A stretch of 19,812 nt of DNA from CAYGZA01 sp964354135 (GTDB lineage Bacteria; Planctomycetota; Planctomycetia; Pirellulales; Thermoguttaceae): positions 1 to 19,812 of the forward strand of contig CAYGZA010000087.1 of assembly GCA_964354135.1 (NCBI GenBank), written 5' to 3'. The number at the start of each line of letters is the position of its first letter. The first letter of the stretch is position 1. Positions 7,269 through 14,335 of this stretch are shown piece by piece. The position numbers and the translations under genes are program-made. The notes under the pieces were generated by a model. The model searched no databases. It had not been told where the DNA came from and saw only the letters and a list, made by a program, of their open reading frames with translations.

Positions 7269-8377
7269 GCAGGCTCCGCGCGGCGGTCATCGGCGTCGGG
7301 CGCTTGGGCGGGTTCCACGCCGGGAAGCTCGCGCGGATCGAGAGCGTCGAATTGGCCGGCGTCGTCGACCCGCTTCCCTCGCGGCGGAACCAGGTGGCGG
7401 CCGAGTGCGGCACGCGGGCCCTGGCCGACTATCACCCCTTGCTCGATCGGATCGACGCCGCGGTCATTGCCACGCCCACGCAACTGCACCACCCCATCGC
7501 CCTGGAGCTGCTCGACCGGGGCATTCACCTCTTGGTGGAAAAACCCCTGTGCTCGACCGCCGCCCAGGCGGACGATCTCGTGAGGACCGCCCGGCGCCGC
7601 GGGCTCGTGCTGCAAGTGGGGCACATCGAGCGGTTCAACCCGGCGTTCGGAGCGGTATCGGAGCACCTGGCCGACCCGAAATACATCGAGGCCGTTCGCG
7701 CCGGACAGTTCAGCTTCCGCTCGACCGACATCGGGGTCGTGCTCGACCTGATGATCCACGACATCGACCTGGTCCTGTCGCTGGTCCGCTCCCGCGTCCG
7801 CAAGGTCGAGGCCCTGGGGCTTTCGGTCCTCGGCGGGCACGAGGACGTGGCCAACGCCCGCGTCGAGTTCCACTCCGGGTGCGTGGCCGTGCTGAGCGCC
7901 TCGCGGGTGAGCTATCAGCCCGTGCGGCGGATGCACGTCTGGACGTCGCGGGCCTTCGCCTCGGTCGACTTTGCCGCGCGGAAGAGCACGCTGGTGCGGC
8001 CGAGCGAGATGCTCGCCGATCGCCGCTTCGACCTCGACTCGCTTCCGCCGGAGCAGATCGAAGAGAAAGACCGGCTCCTGGAAGAACTCCTTCCGCGGGA
8101 AGAGCAGCAGGCGGAGCCCGTCGATGCCCTCGAGCTGGAGCTCCACGACTTTCTGGAGAGCATTCGCACGTCACGCGCTCCCCGCGTTACCGGCGAGCAC
8201 GGCCGCGACGCGCTCGCCCTGGCCGAACGGATCTTGAACAAGATCCACGCCCACGCCTGGGATGAGAAGCCCGACGGGCTGGTCGGCCCGATGGCGGTCC
8301 CGCGGCCGAGCGTCATTCCGGCGCCGGACTGGCTGGTGCGTGCCCGCTCGGGCCGCCCCCGCCGGGAAGCCGGCTGA
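7265..8377 (+). CDS. Gfo/Idh/MocA-family dehydrogenase, candidate GnnA
   Basis: NAD(P)-dependent oxidoreductase of 370 aa. The N-terminal Rossmann fold has G10-x-G12-x-x-G15 (AVIGVGRLGG), then the family EKP motif with catalytic K93, and a HDID motif at 165-168 in the C-terminal alpha/beta domain. The GTG start has AGGAG 6 nt upstream and overlaps the lpxA stop. In Acidithiobacillus and Leptospira, a Gfo/Idh enzyme (GnnA, UDP-GlcNAc 3-dehydrogenase) works with an aminotransferase (GnnB) to give UDP-GlcNAc3N for LpxA. The tight coupling to lpxA suggests the same role here, but no GnnB gene lies in the window, so only the family is certain. The C-terminal region after about residue 335 is Pro/Arg rich and probably not conserved. 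Confidence 0.88.
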   Translation: MSRLRAAVIGVGRLGGFHAGKLARIESVELAGVVDPLPSRRNQVAAECGTRALADYHPLLDRIDAAVIATPTQLHHPIALELLDRGIHLLVEKPLCSTAAQADDLVRTARRRGLVLQVGHIERFNPAFGAVSEHLADPKYIEAVRAGQFSFRSTDIGVVLDLMIHDIDLVLSLVRSRVRKVEALGLSVLGGHEDVANARVEFHSGCVAVLSASRVSYQPVRRMHVWTSRAFASVDFAARKSTLVRPSEMLADRRFDLDSLPPEQIEEKDRLLEELLPREEQQAEPVDALELELHDFLESIRTSRAPRVTGEHGRDALALAERILNKIHAHAWDEKPDGLVGPMAVPRPSVIPAPDWLVRARSGRPRREAG

Positions 8378-8473
8378 TTGCCGGGGAGAGCGTTCCGACG
8401 TCGATAGTGCGTCCAGCCGCGCGAGGATCAGGTCTTTCGATTCGCCGTTGGCCCGCCGCTTAGACTTCCGCTC

Positions 8474-8506
8474 AGACTTCCGAAGTCTCCTAGACTTCGG
8501 AAGTCT
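8474..8506. terminator. Strong bidirectional hairpin between convergent genes
   Basis: AGACTTCCGAAGTCT (8474-8488) pairs perfectly over 15 bp with 8492-8506 across a 3-nt loop. It lies between the converging Gfo/Idh gene and the GAP1-like gene and overlaps the last codons and stop (8492-8490) of the latter. The plus-strand flank is TTGTT-rich rather than a clean T-run. An 11-bp direct duplication, GAAGTCTTGTT, occurs at 8500-8510 and 8511-8521. Confidence 0.65.
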
Positions 8507-11126
8507 TGTTGAAGTCTTGTTGGCTCAAGGGTAATACCGCGACCCGCGGTTCGCCCTGGAATTCGAGTCCGCACGCTTCGCGATTTGCGCGCCAGCGGGA
8601 GGCCAGTCCCGGGATGCTCGTGATGATGGCAGCCGTCAGGTTGGCCTCAGCCGCTTGAGAAACGAGCCGTCGCTGGACGGGATCGGACATTGCGGAGCGG
8701 ACCAGCGGCCGCTGGGTAAGGAGCGCCGGCGGCACGGTGGATCTCCTGCTCTTGCTCTTCTTGGGACGCCGCTTTTGATCCGTGCCGCCGCCGCCGGAGA
8801 AGAACATCTTGTAGACTGCGAAGACGACTCCCGCCGTCAACGCGAGCACCAGCACCATCACTCCCACGAAGACCCAACCCGAGGTCGAGGCCAGCGACTT
8901 CTCCTCCGGACCGACCAGCCGCTTGGACGGCTCCTTCTTGCCGGGAGTCTCCTTCTTGAGCGGCTCCATGGGCCAGCGGTGATGCTGGAACTGAAGGCCG
9001 ATCCGCTGCAAGAGGACCTCGTGCTCCCACGGTCCCGGCAGGAGGAGCGGCGTGCCGGCGAGCACTTCCTGGCTGATCCGCAGGAGGACGTCGCGTTTCT
9101 GGGTCCAGGTGTATTCGGCGTCCATCATGTCGACCGACATGGCCTGGTCGGCCGCCATGGCCAGGTCGCGGCAGGCGGCAATCAGGAGGGTCATGCGCCT
9201 CTGCGGATTGGCGCCGGCCTCGGGCTTCTGGAGCCGCGAGACGTCGCTGATCTTCTTGCAGCAGGTGTCCCAGGCGGTTGCCGCCTTTTGGTACTGCTCG
9301 TCGGGCAGAATGTGCTGGCCGGCCAGGATGAGGTCGAGCCGCTCCTTGAACTGCTCGGGGTGCCTCGGGAGCGAGCGCAAGAGGGCGGCGAGCTTCTCGC
9401 CCATCGCGTGCTCGCGCTTCGGATACCCGCGAAGGAACTCGGGGCCGCGGGTCCGCAGCAGCGTCACGACGGCCTCTTCGTCCATGGCCTGGATCACCGC
9501 CGACACCGAGCCGGCGGGCACCTTCTTGTGCTGGTGCATCCTCAAGAGGCTCAGCAGGAAGCCGGGGCCGGTCCCCTTGGGCGCCGACTGGAAGAACTTC
9601 TTCAGGTCCGGGGCCGAGAGCCTGGCGACGACGCGGGCCATGAGCACCGCGCCCGCGTGCCGCGACGCCTCGCTCGTCGAGGCAAACTCCTCCCACATGA
9701 ACCCGCAACCAGGCGGCAAATCCCCGTGGGCGTGAACGTGGCGGATCAGGACGGTGACCTTGTCCTCGTCGGAGACGCCGGCCACGCGCAAGAGCCCGAG
9801 GATTTTCGACGGGGGGATTGCCTTCAGCAGGTGGACGACAGCCTTGCGCGTGCCGGGCACCGGCGGCTTCGCGGTAAGGAGGTCCATTGCGGCGAGATAG
9901 GCCGGCCCGCCGGCGACCGTCGCGAGGCCTTGCTTAAGGTCCTCCATAGCCGCCAGGCGACGCCCGAGTTCGAGCCGCACGTACTGGGTCAACTGCGGCT
10001 TGGCCCGCCAACTCTCGTCGGCAAATGACCCGGTCTCCAGCAGGGGCGTCACCACCTCGTCGACGGCCAGAAGCGACTCCAACTGCTGCGTCCGCTTGAT
10101 GCCCAGGGGGCTGAAGGTCCCCAGCTCGCGGTCCACCGCCTCGCAACCCTGCTCCAAGAGCCGCTTGACCATGCCGGCGGCGTACTTCAGCGCCGCCGGG
10201 GGTTTTTCCGAGTGGGGCTCGCGGAGCGTGTTGACCACAAGCCCCGGCAGCCGGAGCACGGCGGCCCGGGCCGCGGCATCCTGGGGATCGTGGCACCAGG
10301 TCGCCAGCAGAGAGCCCTTGGCCCGTTCCGGATCCGTCTCAAGGGTGGAGAAGCCGATTTCCGTTCGGATCGGCCCGTCGGGCAGCAGGCGCGCCATGCC
10401 GTAGAACCATAGCGCGGCTACGGCCGGCTCCACGACGATCCACAGGGGTTGCCCCTTATCGACTTCAAGCCGCATGTACTGGCTCAGGGCCTCGGTGAAC
10501 CAGCGGCGGCGCTGGGGCGGATCCACTGCTTTCCAGCGTTCCGGGATGGGGCACGCGGGGGCCTGGAGCGACGGGGCATCGCCCGGGTCGCGCAGGAAAC
10601 TCACCAGGAGACTATCGTCAATCACGGGCGGTGTGCCGCCCAACAGCTCCGAAGGCGACTCCAGCGCGGGCAGGACGAACGGCAACCCGCCGCCATCCTC
10701 CAAGACCCAGCCCGGAGCGCTCCAAAGCCTCAACCAGTCCAGCGCGGTCCAAGGCGGGTGAGAGTCCTTCTCCTCCTGGACGAGCACGTGGGCGAAGTAG
10801 GAGCCGGGGCGGCCCTCGCAATCGGTCTGCCGGTGGCAGACCTGCCCGGCCACCTGAAGGCCGCCGGCCGAGGGAACGAAGAACATCCGCCGCGGCGCCG
10901 CGGCCGCGGTTAGCCTTAGCTTCTCTTCGTCGGGGGTGTCGCGGGGCAGATGATAGTAAAGATAAGGCTCGATTTGCGCGTAATACTGCCGCAACTGGTC
11001 CCCTTCGACCGAGGCTGCCCGGGCGCTGTAACCCAAGACTCGCTCGGCCTGGTCCCCCTCCCCGCGCTCCAGGGCGGAACTGCCGTGCGTGCAATGGGTA
11101 CAGTAGATCTGATGAATGCTGCTCAT
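8490..11126 (-). CDS. GAP1-like (GTPase-associated protein 1) membrane-anchored protein
   Basis: 878-aa protein. The N-terminal region (IHQIYCTHCTHGSS, then LGYSARAAS, then D102..GRPGSYFAH at about 105-113) and the later LLPDGPIRTEIGFSTLE resemble the bacterial GAP1 family, described from comparative genomics as partners of GTPases in putative conflict or signalling systems. I recognise the pattern from memory only. A long helical middle follows. One membrane helix lies near residues 749-774, with a Lys/Arg-rich segment after it and a tail of about 100 aa of unknown fold. A CxxC (C9, C12) with nearby His residues is notable. The start is the ATG at 11126, with GGAG 8 nt upstream; an earlier in-frame ATG at 11369 lies upstream of the predicted promoter and reads through non-conserved sequence. 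The neighbour is a membrane Ser/Thr kinase, with no GTPase in view. Confidence 0.6.
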   Translation of the reverse strand: MSSIHQIYCTHCTHGSSALERGEGDQAERVLGYSARAASVEGDQLRQYYAQIEPYLYYHLPRDTPDEEKLRLTAAAAPRRMFFVPSAGGLQVAGQVCHRQTDCEGRPGSYFAHVLVQEEKDSHPPWTALDWLRLWSAPGWVLEDGGGLPFVLPALESPSELLGGTPPVIDDSLLVSFLRDPGDAPSLQAPACPIPERWKAVDPPQRRRWFTEALSQYMRLEVDKGQPLWIVVEPAVAALWFYGMARLLPDGPIRTEIGFSTLETDPERAKGSLLATWCHDPQDAAARAAVLRLPGLVVNTLREPHSEKPPAALKYAAGMVKRLLEQGCEAVDRELGTFSPLGIKRTQQLESLLAVDEVVTPLLETGSFADESWRAKPQLTQYVRLELGRRLAAMEDLKQGLATVAGGPAYLAAMDLLTAKPPVPGTRKAVVHLLKAIPPSKILGLLRVAGVSDEDKVTVLIRHVHAHGDLPPGCGFMWEEFASTSEASRHAGAVLMARVVARLSAPDLKKFFQSAPKGTGPGFLLSLLRMHQHKKVPAGSVSAVIQAMDEEAVVTLLRTRGPEFLRGYPKREHAMGEKLAALLRSLPRHPEQFKERLDLILAGQHILPDEQYQKAATAWDTCCKKISDVSRLQKPEAGANPQRRMTLLIAACRDLAMAADQAMSVDMMDAEYTWTQKRDVLLRISQEVLAGTPLLLPGPWEHEVLLQRIGLQFQHHRWPMEPLKKETPGKKEPSKRLVGPEEKSLASTSGWVFVGVMVLVLALTAGVVFAVYKMFFSGGGGTDQKRRPKKSKSRRSTVPPALLTQRPLVRSAMSDPVQRRLVSQAAEANLTAAIITSIPGLASRWRANREACGLEFQGEPRVAVLPLSQQDFNKTSEV

Positions 11127-11594
11127 CCGCGATCTCCCTGATTCCCCCTGCTTGTCAACGCCTCCGTGCGATGAAGCGGTGCCGGCAGCCGTGGAACGTG
11201 CGAAGTGATCCCGTTCCGTGAGAATCGCCACCCAAGGTTCGCGCGTCCCAAGGCGGCCCAGTCGACCGCCGACCCCTGATGGGGACCAGTGCGCAGGGTC
11301 CAAGGCGCGTACCCCTACCTTAAACAGGGTACACAAGGCATGGGGCCATGTCAAATATGGACGCCACAAGACTTTACATTCCCTCGCCGGCCGGAATGTG
11401 GACGAAGGTCGATGGGCCCATGAGCCCCGCCGCGGACCTCCGCCAAGAGCAAGATCCCCGCGGCAGATGCGCCGGCGCCATTCGGCCGACCCTCGGGGGC
11501 CGGCGGCGAAGCGTCCGCTTGGTGAGGGCCCTCGCGAAATCGCCTGAATAGGGGGTGCGCAAGCGCGCCGACAGTCCGATACCCTCTCGCGTCC
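11127..11594. other. Gene-free interval upstream of the GAP1-like gene
   Basis: 468 bases between the kinase stop and the GAP1-like start. The right half is very GC-rich and holds no reading frame I believe. The left half carries the promoter candidate at 11326-11354 and a predicted leader of about 190 nt. I see no clear terminator after the kinase gene, so some read-through into the GAP1-like gene is possible. Confidence 0.5.
11326..11354 (-). promoter_or_regulatory. Promoter candidate for the GAP1-like gene
   Basis: A perfect -35 TTGACA (11354-11349) and exactly 17 bp to -10 TACCCT (11331-11326, 3 of 6), reading leftward. The predicted start near 11319 gives a leader of about 190 nt. The weak -10 suggests an activator or low expression. 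Confidence 0.45.
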
Positions 11595-14228
11595 TCACGG
11601 TGGCTGGCTGCGGGCGAGCTCCAACTGGTAGCTTTCCAGGTCCAGAAGGACGCGGAAGTGCAGCCGCCCTTTGCGATGTACCGCCGCGAAGAAGTCAGCG
11701 TACCAGAGTTGTGCCTCGGCCAGGTTCAGTTTCTGCTCCATCTGGGCCTTGGCTTCCCCCTGCGCTCCCGGGATGGCCATCTTGAGGGCACGGAGCCCCT
11801 CCTCGAATTTGACCCGGGCCGGCTGCGTCATGGCCTCCAGTTGCTTGAACTGGGCCGCCTGGGGATAGAGCAGCCGCAGGTCGATGGTCAACCGGGGGCC
11901 TCTCAGCATGGAGTTCACCCGGAACTCCACGCCGCGGACAAGGTGCCCTTTTGCGTCCTTCCTCATGAGACTGAGAGTGGCCAGCGTCTTCGGCGGGAGC
12001 GGCCCCGCCGGATTGACCGTATGCCCTTCGCGGCCCTCCAGCTTGACGATTTCAAGGCGGAGGTGCGAGGCATCGGGGAGCCAGTCCACGGCGACGTTGC
12101 CGAAAACGGCCGGGCGGACCAGGTCGAGCAGGATCGAATCCACTTGCTGCGGTTTCCGCAGCGCCAGCGGCCGGGGCGACCCGCCGGCGCGGACGTCCAG
12201 GGCACAGTTCCGCAGGAAGTCGGCCGGCACGGAAGCGGCGTCCGGCAACCACTGGAACACGAGGGCCTCGGTGTCCCGCCAGAACCGTGCCACGCTCGTC
12301 TCGGTCTGGTCTTTTCCGCGCACCGACGACTCGAGCACGACCAGCCAGCTCGGCTTCTTGTCCCCCGTATCCTTCGGCTGGAGGACGAACCGGCGGCCGC
12401 CCTTCAGGACCCGATCCCCGCCGAGGAGGCCGATCTGCCACGGGACCTCAGCCGCGGTGTGGATCCGGGCCAGCGAGACACCCGCAGCCGCCGGCCCTTC
12501 GCCGTCGCTTTTTCCAGGCAGCGCCGGCAGGTCCACCGCCTTGGGGAAGTCCTTGAAGGGGTCCACGGTCGCCGGTGGCGCCGGAGGGGCCGGGGGTACC
12601 GGCTGGGGCGGGGTCTTTGCGTCCGGGCCAGGAATTGGCGGTGGGGTCGGCTTCGGGCCTGGCGCAGGCGGGGGCGGCTGGGACGGAGGCTTCGCGTCCG
12701 GGCCTGGGGTTGCGGGCGCTGCCGGCTTCGGGCTGGGCGCGGACGGGGCCGGCTGGGACGGGGCTTTCGCGTCCGGGCCTGGCGTTGTAGGCGCTCCCGG
12801 CTTCGGACCCGGCGACGGGGGCGCCGGCTGCTTGGCCGGGCCCGGTTGCGCTTTCTTGGCCGGTTCCGGCTGGTCCATCGCAAGCTTCAAGTCGCCCCAG
12901 CGCTTCGAGTCTTCGTCCTGTTGGGTTGTTTGCCGCCGCTTCAGCTCCTCCCTGGCCCTGGCGGCATTTGCCGACTCATCGTCCGAAGCCGAGCCGCGCG
13001 GCCAGGAAAGCAGCCCTAGAATCACCGCCAAGACCACCACGGCACTCACAGCCCCGACCACCGCCAATCGTCGGCGATTTCCGGTCAGGTTGGCCACGAC
13101 GCGGTGCAGGACGGCCGCCACACCTCCTGTCCCGCCGGACGCTCCCGGTGCGGCTGCGGCCCGGTTGTCGGCCTCGTCCAGCGGCACGGCCCGCAGGATC
13201 TTCTGCGGAACCGGGCGCCAGGCGGCCAACGCCTGGCTCACCCCGATGGCCGATTCGAACCGGTCGGCCGGTTCCTTGGCCATCATTTTCTCGCAGATCT
13301 TCACGAGGTCCCGCGGCGTCCCCGGCCGTTCGAGGAGGATGCTGGGCGGCTCGTGGGTTTGGTGCCGGAGGATCCGCTCGGTCAACGTGCCGTCCGGAAA
13401 CGGGGGATGTCCCGTCAGAAGGAAGTAGAAGGTGCAACCCAGGGCGTAGATGTCGACCCGGTGGTCCAGGCTTAGGCTCCCCACCGCCTGCTCGGGCGCC
13501 ATGTAATCCACGCTGCCGAGGAGCCGGTCATCCTGGGCGGCGCCGTTTTCGGCGTCGACCGGCTGGTCGCGGTGGGAGAGCCGCGCCATCCCCATGTCGA
13601 GGATCTTGACCACCCCCTGTTGGTTCACGAGGAGATTCGACGGCTTGATGTCGCAATGGATCATGCCCTTGGCGTGGGCGTGGACCAGCCCGTCGGCCGT
13701 TTGGCGGATGTAGTCGGCGGCCCGCTCGGCATCCAACGGGCCCTCTGCCTCGACCATCCGCTGGAGGTCCGGCCCCTCCACGTACTCCAGGACCAGGTAG
13801 TAGCGGTCGTCATCGTTGTCCACCGTATAGGCATGGACGATGTTCGGGTGGTCCAGGGCGGCGATCGCCCGGGCCTCGACCAGAAACCGCTCCAACGACG
13901 CGGGGTCCGCCGATAGCCGCCGGGAGATCATTTTGACCGCCACCGAGCGGTTCATCATGGTGTGCTCGGCCAGGAAGACGTTCCCCATCCCGCCCCGGCC
14001 CAAGAGATCGGTCAGCTTGTACTTCCCCAGGAAGAACGAGGTCCGCCCGGAGAGCAACTGCCCGGCTTGCCATCGCGTCAGCAAGTTCTTTTGCGCCAGC
14101 GCCTTAGCCAGCGCCCGCGCATCGTCGCTCTGGAGGGCGGCTTCCTTGGCAACGGCGAGCTGCTCTCGGTTGAGAAGGTTGCTTTTCTCAAGCGCCTCGA
14201 GAAGAGATTCCGGCGTCTTGATCCCCAT
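11595..14228 (-). CDS. Membrane Ser/Thr protein kinase with Pro-rich stalk and ectodomain
   Basis: 877-aa Hanks-type kinase. Residues 1-66 form a helical module typical ahead of planctomycete kinases. The catalytic domain (about 70-340) has GRGGMG (78-82), VAVK with K99, E118, HCDIKPSN with D193 and N198, D211 in DMG and APE at 244-246, so it should be active. It is a non-RD kinase (Cys192 replaces Arg) with DMG in place of DFG. A membrane helix lies at about 388-409. Outside is a charged linker, a Pro-rich repeat region (about 453-557) and a C-terminal domain of about 320 aa that I do not recognise. The likely arrangement is a cytosolic kinase with an external sensor. The ATG at 14228 has no clear ribosome site. 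The gene has its own promoter candidate; the GAP1-like gene follows on the same strand. Confidence 0.93.
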   Translation of the reverse strand: MGIKTPESLLEALEKSNLLNREQLAVAKEAALQSDDARALAKALAQKNLLTRWQAGQLLSGRTSFFLGKYKLTDLLGRGGMGNVFLAEHTMMNRSVAVKMISRRLSADPASLERFLVEARAIAALDHPNIVHAYTVDNDDDRYYLVLEYVEGPDLQRMVEAEGPLDAERAADYIRQTADGLVHAHAKGMIHCDIKPSNLLVNQQGVVKILDMGMARLSHRDQPVDAENGAAQDDRLLGSVDYMAPEQAVGSLSLDHRVDIYALGCTFYFLLTGHPPFPDGTLTERILRHQTHEPPSILLERPGTPRDLVKICEKMMAKEPADRFESAIGVSQALAAWRPVPQKILRAVPLDEADNRAAAAPGASGGTGGVAAVLHRVVANLTGNRRRLAVVGAVSAVVVLAVILGLLSWPRGSASDDESANAARAREELKRRQTTQQDEDSKRWGDLKLAMDQPEPAKKAQPGPAKQPAPPSPGPKPGAPTTPGPDAKAPSQPAPSAPSPKPAAPATPGPDAKPPSQPPPPAPGPKPTPPPIPGPDAKTPPQPVPPAPPAPPATVDPFKDFPKAVDLPALPGKSDGEGPAAAGVSLARIHTAAEVPWQIGLLGGDRVLKGGRRFVLQPKDTGDKKPSWLVVLESSVRGKDQTETSVARFWRDTEALVFQWLPDAASVPADFLRNCALDVRAGGSPRPLALRKPQQVDSILLDLVRPAVFGNVAVDWLPDASHLRLEIVKLEGREGHTVNPAGPLPPKTLATLSLMRKDAKGHLVRGVEFRVNSMLRGPRLTIDLRLLYPQAAQFKQLEAMTQPARVKFEEGLRALKMAIPGAQGEAKAQMEQKLNLAEAQLWYADFFAAVHRKGRLHFRVLLDLESYQLELARSQPP
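12558..12845. repeat. In-gene tandem repeat coding the kinase Pro-rich stalk
   Basis: GCGTCCGGGCC starts at 12619, 12694 and 12769, an exact 75-bp period. In the protein this gives 25-residue units beginning PGPDAK at residues 483, 508 and 533, after a shorter partial unit from 462; the last unit is degenerate. The composition is Pro/Ala/Lys rich, as in extended stalks that cross the periplasm. Confidence 0.85.
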
Positions 14229-14286
14229 GATATGTCAAGCGGGGCTGACCACTACCGTCGAACCAGTCGCGGAACCGCTACACGCT

Positions 14287-14316
14287 AGTTTACCAGCGGG
14301 CCGCCTGATCTGTAAA
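14287..14316 (-). promoter_or_regulatory. Promoter candidate for the Ser/Thr kinase gene
   Basis: -35 TTTACA (14316-14311, 5 of 6), an 18-bp spacer and -10 TAAACT (14292-14287, 4 of 6), reading leftward. The start would be near 14280, about 52 nt before the ATG. It lies in the 107-bp gap after the beta-helix gene. Confidence 0.5.
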
Positions 14317-14335
14317 CCGCCTGCGCCGCGGCCGC

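Noticed and set aside
11348..11598. Small open frames (about 67-74 codons) on both strands in the gap upstream of the GAP1-like gene
   Set aside because: Arg-rich, no recognisable motif, no convincing ribosome site; the stretch is very GC-rich, so open frames are expected by chance.
11658..13428. Long plus-strand open frames opposite the kinase, including Gly-rich repeats
   Set aside because: The Gly/Ala repeats are the antisense reading of the Pro-rich stalk repeat; no independent start signal or domain.
14229..14241. TTGACA immediately before the kinase ATG as a -35 element
   Set aside because: It lies too close to the start codon to drive this gene leftward; any start from it would fall inside the coding region. 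The pair at 14287-14316 is better placed.
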